Part shown: one piece after another, positions 21,268-31,470 of the stretch | Numbering within the stretch: the stretch's first letter is position 1 | Layout of the letters: every line of letters starts with the position of its first letter | From: Nematopogon swammerdamellus | Lineage: Eukaryota; Arthropoda; Insecta; Lepidoptera; Adelidae | Assembly: GCA_946902875.1 (NCBI GenBank) | Contig: OX336342.1 | Span: 16,857,523-16,921,522, forward strand | Length of the DNA: 64,000 bases | Direction: 5' to 3' | Translations under genes and position numbers: made by a program | Notes under the pieces: model-generated | What the model saw: only the letters and a program-made list of their open reading frames with translations | Told to the model about the DNA's origin: nothing | The model's database searches: none

Positions 21268-21518
21268 GATTTTTTTCCGAAGAAAAAATGTACATGCCTA
21301 CACCTGCTGCTTCACCGTTCCGCACCGGTGTAAAAATGTAGGTCCCTTTACCCTTGACCCTTACTGGTAGGCTAAAATTGTGGCCGACTGGGTTGATACC
21401 ACCATACTGGATTTAAGACGGCCTCATAGCAGCCTCGGTTGTGTTCTCCTCTAGTCCAGTATAGCCAGCATTCCAGGGAAGTCTCTGGTATGGCACCTAC
21501 CTTCTCGGAGATGATATG
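21268..21518 (+). mobile_element. SINE-A, 5'-truncated
   Basis: It matches the body and 3' part of the full copy at 39606-40016: CCTGCTGCTTCACCGTTC, CGGTGTAAAAATGTAGGTCC, the GACTGGGTTGATACCACC segment, CTAGTCCAGTATAGCCAG and CACCTACCTTCTCGGAG. The tRNA-like head is missing. Confidence 0.85.
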
Positions 21519-21540
21519 TTATAAGTTATAATAATAATAT

Positions 21541-21705
21541 AATTCGGCGGCACGCTTGGAGGCTTGTCTCCCGCCCCCGCGCCGCCGGCGGTATTATCGT
21601 TTTTAATTTTTGTATTAAATTTGTGTATTTTTGTTACTTTTTTGTATAATATATTATGTAAAATTAATATAAAATTTTAATAATGTGAAATAAAGGATAT
21701 AATAA
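21541..21705 (+). mobile_element. Possible LINE 3' UTR fragment
   Basis: A GC-rich start (GGCGGCACGCTTGGAGG to CGCCGCCGGCGG) is followed by TTTTGTATTAAATTTGTGTA, TTTTTGTATAATATA and GTGAAATAAAG. The same order of phrases is seen at 24150-24300 and 58270-58400. These look like 3' ends of one retroelement family, though no coding part is attached here. Confidence 0.45.
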
Positions 21706-22164
21706 GTATCATCATCATCATGATGATAGATACTTATAATAACAAGTAACTTATAATAATTATATGCATGTATAATTTTTTTGTAAGAAAAGTAAGTGGG
21801 TGATTCAGCTAAATCTGGAAGGAAACACCTTAACAGCGATGTTCGCCATAATCATATTTATTTCTGTAATATCATCTCACAAAGGGTTACTTGTAATACA
21901 GTAAGCCTGGATTCTTTCTCCTGATACGAGCTGAGTATTTTTAGAACCGAGCCTAGACAATCTGCTTCAATCAAGACTACTAGGTATGTAGGTACCCTTT
22001 GTCCCTTCTAGTTACTTATTAGATCTGTGATATATTTTGATTGGGCTGATTTTCATGAGATTGTTCGTCCATTTCTATTTGTAAAGTATATTATTCCAAA
22101 TTCCACATCCTAAAAATTTTAGTATGAAAAAGTAGGCGGCAGAGTGAGTCATATTAATGAAAAC

Positions 22165-22546
22165 TGGCCAAGTGCGAGTCGTATTCGCGCACCATGGGTT
22201 CCGTAACACCACGTAATTGGCCCGTATTTATTTTTGTTCTTTTACTTTAGTGTTTGAACTATAATCACACCAAAATACAACCTAAATAACGCTTATATGT
22301 ATTAAGGTTTTTATGATAGAGCAAAAATTAAAATAAACGTTATAAAAACACGTTTCTTGCATGGGGATTACCTTAATATTTTACTCTTTGTTTTTATTTA
22401 TTACGATATCCGCCGTAATGACGCATCTTCTGTAAAAAATTCAATCGGCTACCTATTACGGTCCAAAAGAATATACAGGACAGACAGACAATAAGACGGC
22501 GGTGTAGGCTTAGTAATAGACTTCCGTGTGGATACGGAATCCTAAC
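22165..22546 (+). mobile_element. R-element, full-length copy
   Basis: The head is TGGCCAAGTGCGAGTCGTAT followed by GCGCACCATGGGTTCCGTAA. The tail has ATTCAATCGGCTACCTATTA, a short GACAGACAGACAA microsatellite and GATACGGAATCCTAAC. Its length of about 382 bp agrees with the other complete copies. The head palindrome is degraded in this copy. Confidence 0.8.
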
Positions 22547-22883
22547 AGGAGTATAAAACATTGCACAGTAGATATCCAGTAGGTACATTATATACTCAGA
22601 GTGAACTAGACTTTTACCAGTCTCGTACTCAAGTCGCCCGGTTTCTGGTGTGATGGGCGATCGATCGTATATGAATATGGTAGGACAGTTTACAATGAAA
22701 AAGAAAAAATAAATAATATATTGCGTATTATAAAATATTTTTATAAAGAACATTTAAATAAAAAATATAGGAAAATTATAAGGTTTTAGTAAACTACAAT
22801 AACTAAGTACAAAAAGTGTTACGAGATTTTTATAATTTCATGGTGTAAATTTGTAACAGCATCTACTATTTATATAGTGTCAT

Positions 22884-23340
22884 AGATTGACCGCATAAGA
22901 TTACCACCTAGAGATTCCTCAGCTCATAATCTACAAAAGTGGTTTATAATTGTTGACGTGATGACGTCACGTCTTATAAATTGATGAACACCGGCTGCAC
23001 ACACGAAAAAGTGTCACGTTCCATCTGAGTCTGTGTGTGCAAGCGAGAGCGCGTAACAAGCGATAGAGAGGCACAATCGGTATAGTCAAAGTTACCATGG
23101 AAACGTCTGAAGTAAGACTGTCAGAAGTTTATTGATGGCCAGTCACAAGATGATTAATCTTTCTACTGGAAATAGAAATTATTCACGTCATCACGTAAAA
23201 GTATCGTCCGTAAACCGACTTTACAGACAACCAATTTTTTTTATCCGGCTTATTGTTTTCCTGTTTGAGGATTTTATGCGACAAGAGCGCCCTGTCGTAC
23301 GTATGAAAATCTCAAAATTTTTTTTATGAAACTGAAACAG
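22884..23340. mobile_element. MITE relative of 14076-14427 interrupted by repeat D
   Basis: The outer parts (GATTACCACCTAGAGATTCC at about 22900, and ATCCGGCTTATTGTTTTCCT with TATGCGACAAGAGCGCCCT near 23245-23310) correspond to 14105-14220. The inner block about 22955-23245 is repeat D, which recurs inverted at 56805-57005. It has TGACGTGATGACGTCACGTC, AACACCGGCTGCACACACG, AAGTGTCACGTTCCATCTGA and GATAGAGAGGCACA. No protein is encoded. Confidence 0.55.
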
Positions 23341-23701
23341 TTTGCAAAATAATCGAAAAGATTAGAAAGATACTAAAACATTTGAGTTTCATACAATAGT
23401 ATTTGAGAAAAAAATCACAGAGCGCTCGTGTCACCCTACCTTTCAGCATAAAATCCTGAAGAACATGGAAACTACGAGTATATTTTATTATTTTATATAT
23501 TTATTATTAGTATATTATATATTATTTTTAATATAACTAATTGCATGATAATATTAATGAGCGCATAATATTTATGGTTTTTTTATCTAATAATTTGTTA
23601 AAAGAATGCATTCCTGCAAGACAGATTTACTTTAGTGCAGAATGCAAGTACTATGTGCTCTATGATTTTAAAAATTTATAAATAATAAATACATTTTTCT
23701 T

Positions 23702-24310
23702 TTGTCTGATCTTCTGTGTCTCGCTCACCTGCCACTTCTTACACGACAGCGCACACCCACCACCAAGGTTCGCCGCCCCATCGCCGACATCTGCCGGCGA
23801 CGACGACGAACAACATCGCGCTCCCGCCACAAGACCTACGACGGGACGACGATGTCCGCCACATCAACCGGCCTGCTTGGGGCTATCGGGGCTCCGTGCT
23901 CTGACTACAGCCCCCGCTACCGGCGCGGCGTGGCGGTACGGTCACTATTAAGTAATCTGTGGTACGGTGCACGAGGATCAAGATCCATGGAAGGACTGCG
24001 TGTCGTCGCCCCGCAGCCGGTAGATACGGAGCTCTCCGAGATGGGGGTGGTGGTGGCCTACGTGTCTAGTACCACCACTTACCGCTCGAAGCTTAGTCTC
24101 GCGTCGTCTCGGAGAGCTCCGTTGCCACGGCCTGCACCCGCCGGCGTGCTTGGAGGTCCGCCTCCCGCCGCGCCGGCGAGAGTACCGTTTTTTTGTTTTT
24201 GTCTGTTTGTATTAATTTTTTATAGGTATTTTATTTTATAATTATATAAAATTAATATAAATATGTACTTAAATATAACAAGAAACGTGAAAATAAAGAC
24301 AAATAAATTT
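23702..24310 (+). mobile_element. GC-rich retroelement remnant with 3' UTR-like end
   Basis: An open frame of 179 codons (23702-24241) runs through a GC-rich block and ends in the AT-rich part. It matches no protein I recognise, and its arginine/proline-rich composition may simply reflect base content. The 3' part (GGCGTGCTTGGAGGTCCGCC, then TTTTGTCTGTTTGTATTAAT and GTGAAAATAAAG) parallels 21541-21705 and 58270-58400. I read the whole as a decayed LINE 3' region. Confidence 0.4.
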
Positions 24311-24314
24311 ATAA

Positions 24315-25054
24315 AAATAAATAAATATGCCGGATGAAAAAATTACAATAACCATCATGGTAATTTTTAATTTTAATTTGTGTACTAAATATCTAAAGTT
24401 AGCCATATATACAAATTAAAAATGAAATTGAAACTTACATAAAATAAAAATAAAACTCAAGACTATTTTACATTGAATGACTTTCCAATCCGTTTTAAAA
24501 GTGCCCATAACGCTTACGGAGACGGCGGCGCGGCGGGAGCGGCGGCTGCGGCCTTCCCACTCATATGACTCGTTGGATAAAATAAAGTAGGAACATTGTG
24601 AATCGCCAGAGCATCTTGCAGCAAGGAGCCAAGTCTCCCCAGGAGCATCATGACGTTGGGGTATTTATATTTTCCAATAAGTACAAGACATTTTACCCAC
24701 AAGAGAGTAACAAATCAAAGGAAAGTTGCGCATTATCAGTGGCCCGAGCCAAACTCACGCCATTTTCTGCAAACGGCTCGCAATAATAAGAAACTTACTG
24801 GCAAGTATGCGGAGCCGCCGACATGTAAAATAATCTTATGACTGAGTGCCCACATATTCGAGACGACACTAAAATGCCTTGTACGTGTGCAGTGTTCGTG
24901 TTCCAAGCCCGGCGGCACGTCCGTACCGTGAAGCAAAAGCACAGGGGAGAGGATTTACTGAATATTATACGGATATTAATTATGCTTGGTTTTGCCCGCG
25001 GCTTTGCTTTCCGTGATTTTTTTGCTCACAGCTCAGGCCGCCGATGACGTAGCG
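24315..25054. other. No gene seen
   Basis: A short GC-rich alanine-coding patch lies near 24520-24560. A phrase TTTTGCCCGCGGCTTTGCTT at 24990-25009 resembles the terminal phrase of the Helitron-like fragments at 41690-41900 and 58410-58558, inverted. No gene is apparent. Confidence 0.4.
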
Positions 25055-25067
25055 TTATGATTTATAG

Positions 25068-25092
25068 TCAGTCAGTCAGTCAGTCAGTCAGC
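25068..25092 (-). repeat. TCAG-repeat tail of the RTE
   Basis: About six TCAG units mark the 3' end, overlapping the last coding bases. The same repeat ends the truncated copy at 40746, which shows that it belongs to the element. Confidence 0.9.
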
Positions 25093-28069
25093 GTGTAAGC
25101 GTCCACTGCTGGACATACGCCTCTCCAATTTTCCTCCAGTCCTCCCGGCCTTCAGCGATACGGAACCACTGATTTCCGCCGGCGTACTTGATGTCGTCGT
25201 CCCACCTGGCGGGTGGTCTTCCCACACTCCGTTTTCCTGTCCACGGCCGCCAGTGTAGGACACGGTTACTCCAACGGTCATCGTCTCTTCGGCTAACGTG
25301 CCCAGCCCACTGCCACTTGAGCTTAGCCACCCGGTGTCCAATATCGACTACTTTGGTGCGTCGGCGGATTGCCTCGTTACGCACCATATCACGTAGCGAT
25401 ATACCCAGCATGGCTCGCTCCATTGCTCGCTGGGCAACTTTCAACCTTTGGACAACAGCGACCGTCAGAGTCCACGTTTCACATCCGTACGTCATAACCG
25501 GGAGGACACACTGGTCATATATACGGGTCTTTAAATTCTGCGGAAGGTCAGACTTCAGGACGAATTTTAGTTTTCCGAAGGCAGCCCAACCCAGTTGAAT
25601 TCGTCTCTCCACCTCCTTAAGCAGACCTTGTCTACCAAGCCGCAGAATTTGACCGAGGTATATGTACTCTTCAACCTGTTCGATCACTTCTCCGCCAATA
25701 ACAAATTGTCCTCCCGTCATAACCTCGGTCGCCATGACCTTGGTTTTGTCCCGGTTCATCTTCAGACCAACCTTCATCGACGCTGTATAAAGGTCTTCCA
25801 GCATGATCTGAAGCTGATCTCGGGAATTGGACAGAAGAACAATGTCATCGGCGAAACGCAGATGACTGAGAAGATCTCCATTCACGTTTATACCCATGTT
25901 GTCCCACTCAAGCATCTTGAACACATCTTCCAATGCGTTTGTGAAGAGCTTGGGTGAGATCACATCCCCCTGCCTTACGCCTTTACCAAGGAGGATAGGT
26001 TGGGTATTCTCGTGAAGCCTCACAGTCATCGTCGCGGACCGATACAGATTTCGGAGCACCTCGATGTAGCGGTGGTCGATTCTGCACCTGAGGAGGGAGT
26101 TTTCGACAGCCCATTTTTCAACTGAGTCGAACGCCTTCTCATAGTCGACGAAGGCTAGGAAGAGCGGCTTGTTGTACTCCTCGCATTTTTGCACCACTTG
26201 TCTCACAGTAAATATGTGGTCCATGGTGCCGTACCCTTTCCTAAATCCAGCTTGCTCACGAGGCTGGTACTGGTCCAGCCTCTGTGTCAGCCGACTCGTG
26301 ATGACTCTTGAAAAGACCTTGTACACGTGGCTAAGAAGTGAGATAGGTCGATAGTTTTTCAACTTCGCCCTATCCCCCTTCTTGTGAAACAAGACAACGA
26401 CACTATTTCGCCATGCGGCCGGAACTACACCGCCTTCAAGAACTGCATTGAACAGTTTTTGCAGTTCCTTCAGGATCGGTCGTCCGCCAGCGTTCAGCAG
26501 CTCTGTCGTTATCCCGTCTTCACCTGGAGCCTTGTGTTTTTTGAGTCCTTTCAAGGCAGCCTTTATCTCATAGACACTAATATCGGGTAGATCCTCCGTG
26601 TAGTGTCTAGTGAGCGGCGCACGCCTATCAGAATCGACTGGTTTGCTTGGACTTGGGGCAGGGATTGCTGCGGAGTACAATTGGCCATAAAATTCCTCTA
26701 CCGCCTCAAGAATATCCGGCTTTCTTGCAGTGACAACCCCATTCGCCCGCTCGAGTTTCGAGATTTGGTTAGCGCCGGTAGAGAAGGCACGGGCAAACAC
26801 TTTGCTGCCTCGATTTTCCTCTATAACGCGCTCAACCATCTTCATGTTCTCTCGGCGAATATCACGGCGAATGGACTTGCTTATGGTCTTGTTGAGGTTC
26901 CTGTGCACGACACTACTCCGGGTCTCCGGTTTCATATTCCGTCGTGTTTCCAGGAGCCTCAACGTCTCTGCGGATAGCTTGCTACGGGGTGCCTGTCGAC
27001 TTTTGCTGAAGTGCTGCTCTGCAGTGTCCGTTAGTGCGGATACGAAGCTCGTATACACCTTGTCGATGTCGGCATCCTCATCTCGTGGCGCTAAGCTAAA
27101 AGCATCCGCGAGTTTGGCTTCGAAATTTTCGAGCGTCTCGTCCGGTATGTTTAGCTTGGCCAACGGTTTGTGGATGAGTTTGCGCCGTTCCATCTTGAGG
27201 TTTAGCTTCAGCGTACCTCGCACTAGTCGGTGATCGCTGCCAGTATCGAAGCGGTTTAGGACAGTAACGTCTATACACGACGATTTACTGTCCGCCAGTA
27301 TGAAGTCGATCTCGTTCCTCGTGCAACCGTCAGGGCTGGCCCACGTCCATTTCCTTTTTTCCTTCTTCAGGAAAAAGGTATTCATGGCGTGGAGCTGGTT
27401 GGCTTCGAGATAGTTGACCAACATCTGGCCGCGTCGATTCCTGACACCGATACCGTACGGACCTACTGCTCTGTCTCCCTTCAGAGGCTTGCCCAGTTTG
27501 GCATTAAAATCTCCCATCACGTACTGGAAGTGAGATTTGTTGGTTTCTAAGGCTTTGGATACATCCTCGTAAAACTGCTCCACCTCGTCGTCAGCGTGTG
27601 AACTTGTGGGAGCGTATACCTGCACCACCTTCAGCTGATACCGCTTGTTCAGCCTGATGATGATGTAGGCCACTCTGTCCGACACGCTGTCGATTTCTAT
27701 GATGCTGTTCATGAGGCTGCGCCTCACCATAAATCCCACTCCACCTTCCGATTTTTGGGGATTTCCTCTGAAGTAGAATAGGTTGCCGGAACGTAGCACT
27801 TCAGTCTCTTCGCCCTTTCTTCTGACCTCGCAAAGACCCAGGATGTCCCATTTTATATGAGCCAGCTCCTGTTCCAGCTCGACCAGTTTCTCTTGCGTTC
27901 TCAAAGTCCGTATGTTATGGGTAGCCAAGTGTAGTTGGGTGTGGCAGCCAGATCTAACCCAGGGATTCTTAGCACCCCTCGCCCCGCCGGAACCTGGACC
28001 GCCACCACGATGATCCGGAATAGCGGGGCCGCTGGGAACTAGGGGCCGAGGTACTGTAGGACTTTTCAT
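25088..28069 (-). CDS. RTE endonuclease-reverse transcriptase, intact ORF
   Basis: This 993-residue polyprotein would nick target DNA and copy element RNA at the nick. The AP-like endonuclease domain spans about residues 46-290: ATHNIRTL (49-56), catalytic E81 in GLCEVRR, VYAPTS at 151-156, GDFNAKLG (186-193), NEIDFIL (252-258) and SDH at 278-280. A basic linker follows. The RT domain covers roughly residues 500-780, with HKAPGEDGITTELL, GVRQGDVISPKLF and the catalytic FADD at 739-742. A C-terminal domain ends QQWTLTR, with a WAGHVSRRDD segment and GRPPARWDDDI. No stop or frameshift is present, and all catalytic residues I can check are in place. The start at 28069 is the first methionine in frame near the 5' UTR, though a later start is possible. 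There is no ORF1, as is usual for RTE. It probably uses an internal promoter in its 5' UTR. Confidence 0.95.
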   Translation of the reverse strand: MKSPTVPRPLVPSGPAIPDHRGGGPGSGGARGAKNPWVRSGCHTQLHLATHNIRTLRTQEKLVELEQELAHIKWDILGLCEVRRKGEETEVLRSGNLFYFRGNPQKSEGGVGFMVRRSLMNSIIEIDSVSDRVAYIIIRLNKRYQLKVVQVYAPTSSHADDEVEQFYEDVSKALETNKSHFQYVMGDFNAKLGKPLKGDRAVGPYGIGVRNRRGQMLVNYLEANQLHAMNTFFLKKEKRKWTWASPDGCTRNEIDFILADSKSSCIDVTVLNRFDTGSDHRLVRGTLKLNLKMERRKLIHKPLAKLNIPDETLENFEAKLADAFSLAPRDEDADIDKVYTSFVSALTDTAEQHFSKSRQAPRSKLSAETLRLLETRRNMKPETRSSVVHRNLNKTISKSIRRDIRRENMKMVERVIEENRGSKVFARAFSTGANQISKLERANGVVTARKPDILEAVEEFYGQLYSAAIPAPSPSKPVDSDRRAPLTRHYTEDLPDISVYEIKAALKGLKKHKAPGEDGITTELLNAGGRPILKELQKLFNAVLEGGVVPAAWRNSVVVLFHKKGDRAKLKNYRPISLLSHVYKVFSRVITSRLTQRLDQYQPREQAGFRKGYGTMDHIFTVRQVVQKCEEYNKPLFLAFVDYEKAFDSVEKWAVENSLLRCRIDHRYIEVLRNLYRSATMTVRLHENTQPILLGKGVRQGDVISPKLFTNALEDVFKMLEWDNMGINVNGDLLSHLRFADDIVLLSNSRDQLQIMLEDLYTASMKVGLKMNRDKTKVMATEVMTGGQFVIGGEVIEQVEEYIYLGQILRLGRQGLLKEVERRIQLGWAAFGKLKFVLKSDLPQNLKTRIYDQCVLPVMTYGCETWTLTVAVVQRLKVAQRAMERAMLGISLRDMVRNEAIRRRTKVVDIGHRVAKLKWQWAGHVSRRDDDRWSNRVLHWRPWTGKRSVGRPPARWDDDIKYAGGNQWFRIAEGREDWRKIGEAYVQQWTLTR

Positions 28070-28299
28070 TGGAGGTTTTGGCCATAAAACGCCACGTTGG
28101 CCAAACGTCTTGGCGAGTCTTCCGCTCTCGTCAGCCTTAGGATTGTAATACCTGTGGTATTACGCACCTAAGTTTCCAGGATACACCGCGAGGAGGTGTG
28201 AGTCGGAAATTGGAGAAAGAATTTCACTCCGCTACTACTTCACCATCGTGCGATGGTGCAGCATTAGCAGGAGATTAATTCAGTCTCCCTTTTATACCC
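28070..28299 (-). promoter_or_regulatory. RTE 5' UTR with a hairpin
   Basis: These 230 bases lie between the target duplication and the first methionine. A CACCATCGTGCGATGGTG inverted repeat at 28241-28258 can form an 8-bp stem. In RTE elements this region is expected to hold an internal promoter, but no specific motif was identified. Confidence 0.5.
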
Positions 28300-28312
28300 T
28301 TATGATTTATAG

Positions 28313-28985
28313 CCTAAACTAATATTTAGAAGTGACAGAATGTAACAGTTAAAACCGCATGTAAATCGATAAAGTGATTCTCGAGTTATAAGGATATTCA
28401 TATATTGGCGTTCGTTATACGGTCGCCCGTAGAACCTTCGCTTTATTAGGATTAACAGGGTCTAATCAGGGAAACAAAAAGTGGCCAGACTTCAATGTAT
28501 ATATAACTTATGTTTTATCTGTTTGTCATTAGGCTGTCTGTTTTCTAATAAATAAATAAATAAATAAATAAACACGCTTTTATTTTGTATGGATTGTCCT
28601 AAGAAATTTCTTAATTTCGAATTCAAAACGTCCCAGACGTCTAATGAAATTGCATAAATACTTTTACTGTCTCTTCGCATAGTAAGTTGCGAAAAAATGG
28701 ATGGGATAGTATTTTGGGATTTTTCATAAAGACGGTGGCTGTGTCCATCGAACAATCGGACATAGAGAGACCAATAACATTATTGAGACGAAATGTTGTA
28801 GTGGATTATAAGGACACTCTTTTTGAAGACCCCCAAGTTATAGGAGCTAGGGAACGCATTCACAGGAAGACCATCCCATATTTTCCGGCAATGCTGCCAC
28901 GCCCACCACTTGAGCACTGTAAATAATATTTTATCAATCAAAGGAATTGCATTAAAGCTTCACAATAATGCAACCAAATTATATG
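28313..28985. other. No gene seen; (AAAT)n microsatellite
   Basis: An (AAAT)n array lies at 28547-28572. A minus-strand open frame 28755-28492 contains SLDVWDVLNSKLRNFL, vaguely like a LINE ORF2 C-terminus, and it runs into the A/T repeat as a LINE 3' end would. The evidence is too weak to call it. Confidence 0.4.
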
Positions 28986-28989
28986 TGCC

Positions 28990-29135
28990 TCTCTCTCATA
29001 ATGTTACTGGAGTTGTAATTTACCAGAGTCCTTGTAGCACAATACCGATTATTCTGCCCACCCAGACTGTCGGAATACAGCGTGTGAATGGAAGTATGCA
29101 ATCATTACATACATACATACTTACATAATATATTG
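28990..29135 (+). mobile_element. Repeat C 3' fragment
   Basis: It carries GTAATTTACCAGAGTCCTTG, TAGCACAATACCGATTATTC and GGAATACAGCGTGTGAATG, followed by a (CATA)n tail near 29108-29125. This corresponds to the last third of the copy at 41201-41583. Confidence 0.7.
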
Positions 29136-29139
29136 TAAT

Positions 29140-29885
29140 GTATGTACTACTAGACAAAAGAAACTGACGTACAGTTTTCCCACACAGTACGGTGGTACTA
29201 ATCCAGCTGGCTTTAAGTCCACCACTTAGAGGGGAAAAGGAGAGGGACCCGCCGGAGATTTAAGCCTCGGCCACAACGGGTTGTGTTAATCTTGCGTCTT
29301 AGGCGTCTCCACAGACCTCTTCAGAACACGATCAGCTTAAATAAGACTTTCTGAGAATTAATTCTTAGACACTTACATAATATTAAAATTCTAGCGAATT
29401 CTCTTTTGAAGTCGAGAATATTAATTATTTTCTAAGGAAATTTGATAAGATTATCAAAACCACACAAATTCTAAGTAACTGGACTAAATCCGTTATAGAA
29501 AATATAAATTAAAAGACGATGTTTGACGTATCAAAGCGGTTAATCTATGAAATTGTTTGGTAGCTTTCTCCGAAGAACTGAAACACTAGTTCTACATTTA
29601 AAATGTAGAAGGAATCAAAGACAAACTTATCGACATTTTTTAGGCTCCGTACCTCAAAGACGTGAAAACGGAATCTAATGATCTGACACGTACGGTCATC
29701 CGTCTGTCTGTCACAGAGTCAATAATTATAAACGTTCATCGAACCAGATAGAAATTTAGTGAACATTATTTTGCATAAACTCTAGAAAACATTTTTAAAA
29801 TGTATTAAATTGATCCCACAGGTTTGAATGTAACATTGAAATAATACAAATATATTCCTGCCTACGCGCCGTCTGTTCGCCCGTA
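29140..29885. other. No gene seen
   Basis: AT-rich DNA. A tail-like phrase with GTCCGTCTGTCTGTCAC near 29700 and another GTCT-rich stretch near 29870-29910 suggest decayed interspersed repeats. Confidence 0.4.
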
Positions 29886-29889
29886 TGTC

Positions 29890-30900
29890 TGTCCGTCCGT
29901 CCGTCAGTCCTCTTTTTTTTCATTGCTTCCGAACTGGGTGGCTCTGCCCGAGGTCGAAGCCTCAGGCGCAGCCAATTTCACCGCCGAGGAGGTGCCAGTC
30001 CGGCTTGGAGGTGGACCAATGTTGCTGGGAAAAGGCTATTAACCCTCGATTTGAAGATCCGTGGATTGTAGGAGTGGGGAAAGATATTTCCTGGGAGCTC
30101 GTTCCACACCTTTACAGTGCGGCAGAAGAACGATTTAGATAATCGTGCAGTTCGAAGAACTCTTCTGTCGACTACAAAGGGGTTTTGAAAGTCCTTTGTG
30201 CGCACAGAGTCACCAATGAGGCGAATGGCTCGTCGCTGAATAGAATCCAAGGCTGAAAGAAGGTATTCAGGGGAACCCTCCCAGAGATGCCTGCAATATT
30301 CCATCACCGGTCTTACTTGTGCTTTGTAGAGTGTAGGTAGTTGGAACGGCGGCGTGAAAAATCGCCGACACCTATAAAGGATCCCTAATTTTAGAGCCTT
30401 GGACTCTATGAACGATCGAAACCCAATGTCCCTGGACAACTCCATACCCAGGACGGCCAAACTACCATCGTTAGGGACTTAGCTGTCCTGGAAAGGTGCT
30501 TGGAGAGGAAACGGATCAGCCTTAGTAGAGAAGGCACAAGCTTGCGTCTTGGCTACTTTGAAGTTGACCAAGTTCTTCTTCCCCCAAGGGGATACTTTTT
30601 CGAGAACCTCGTCAACAGTTTCGCGTCTCGCGTTTGCTGCTGAGGCTTCTCTACCCTTCCAGTCCTTGATGAACTCGGAGTGCACCGTGCTGTCGTCCGC
30701 GTAACAATGTATTTCGCCGGGCGAGAGCATGTCGTTGATAAACAATAGAAACAGCGTAGGCGACAGCACTGATTCTTGTGGAACACCAGCATTGATTGAG
30801 TAGTCGGCCGAGCAGGCACCATCTAGGGTGACAAAGATCGACCGACCACTCAAAAAGCTGGAGATCCAAGTGCACAGTTTTGTTAGGACACCGTAGGCCG
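29890..30900 (-). pseudogene. LINE RT fragment (Jockey/CR1 type)
   Basis: Two minus-strand frames make up the second half of a reverse transcriptase. Frame 30853-30479 has INAGVPQESVLSPTLFLLF and the catalytic CYADDST, with YADD at its residues 51-54. Frame 30460-29978 has VLGMELSRDIGFRSFIESKA, MEYCRHLWEGSPEYL, SIQRRAIRLIGD and WNELPGNIFP. A stop and frame change separate them near 30475. Upstream the fragment is truncated at about 30900, with further remnants of the palm domain. It is related to, but clearly different from, the family at 4083-5180 and 38008-38721. Confidence 0.85.
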
Positions 30901-30944
30901 GAAGCTTGCTTAAGAGTCCCCGGTGCCAGTCCTACCTTTAAAGG

Positions 30945-31225
30945 GCCGTATCTTTTGAACCGTAATAAGTAGCCGGTTCATACCATCACATAATTTCGCG
31001 GTTTTTTTGTTATTTGTTGTTTTACTTTAGGGTTTCCAATATAACCACACAAAGTCTAACGCGTGTATGTATTACGATAGACCAAAAACAACATACTTTC
31101 AATAAAAAACATGCTTCTTGTATGGGGACACCCTTAATTTTGAATTTTTTGGTTGTTTGTTTGTTAGTATATCCGCCTTAATAACACATATTCTGTGAAA
31201 ATTTCAACCGGCTACCTAGTCGGGG
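30945..31225 (+). mobile_element. R-element body fragment, rearranged
   Basis: It starts with the inverse tail phrase CTTTTGAACCGTAATAAGTA, then continues in plus orientation with body sequence like 22230-22450 (ACGATAGACCAAAAACAAC, CTTGTATGGGG) and the tail phrase GAAAATTTCAACCGGCTACC. Head and terminal tail are absent. Confidence 0.6.
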
Positions 31226-31470
31226 CTAGGGTTATACAATAACCCTAGCAACATTAATAATTTCAAAATGGACAAGGTATCTCACACCTACCAAATGTCA
31301 AATATTGGCAAAGAAGGTTTTTAGGTTTCCCAATTTTGTAAATACACGAGTGTTTAAAAATTTGGAAGCAAGAAGTGATTTTGTATATCTAAGAAGTCTT
31401 TTTGTATCCAAATTCCGTTTGAGCGTTTGTTGTTATATCTATGTATTTAAAACGATTGCTCCACAAAAAG

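Larger units (their letters stand above)
25068..28299 (-). mobile_element. Full-length RTE-type LINE
   Basis: The 3232-bp element lies on the minus strand between perfect 13-bp target duplications. On the sense strand it has a 5' UTR of 230 bp, one ORF of 993 codons, almost no 3' UTR and a TGAC-repeat tail. RTE elements are known for short UTRs and microsatellite tails instead of poly(A). GC content is clearly higher than in the flanks. A very short 3' copy with the same tail lies at 40746-40828. Intact ORF, tail and duplications together indicate a recent insertion. Confidence 0.95.
25055..28312. repeat. 13-bp target-site duplication flanking the RTE
   Basis: TTATGATTTATAG occurs exactly at 25055-25067 and 28300-28312, immediately outside the RTE element. 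The duplication is perfect and bounds the element on both sides, as expected of target-primed reverse transcription. Confidence 0.95.

Noticed and set aside
23702..24241. 179-codon plus-strand open frame
   Set aside because: GC-rich arginine/proline-rich translation ending in AT-rich sequence that looks like a retroelement 3' UTR. The overlapping second frame is equally open, so openness reflects composition.
26730..27233. 167-codon plus-strand frame within the RTE
   Set aside because: Antisense shadow of the 993-codon RTE ORF.
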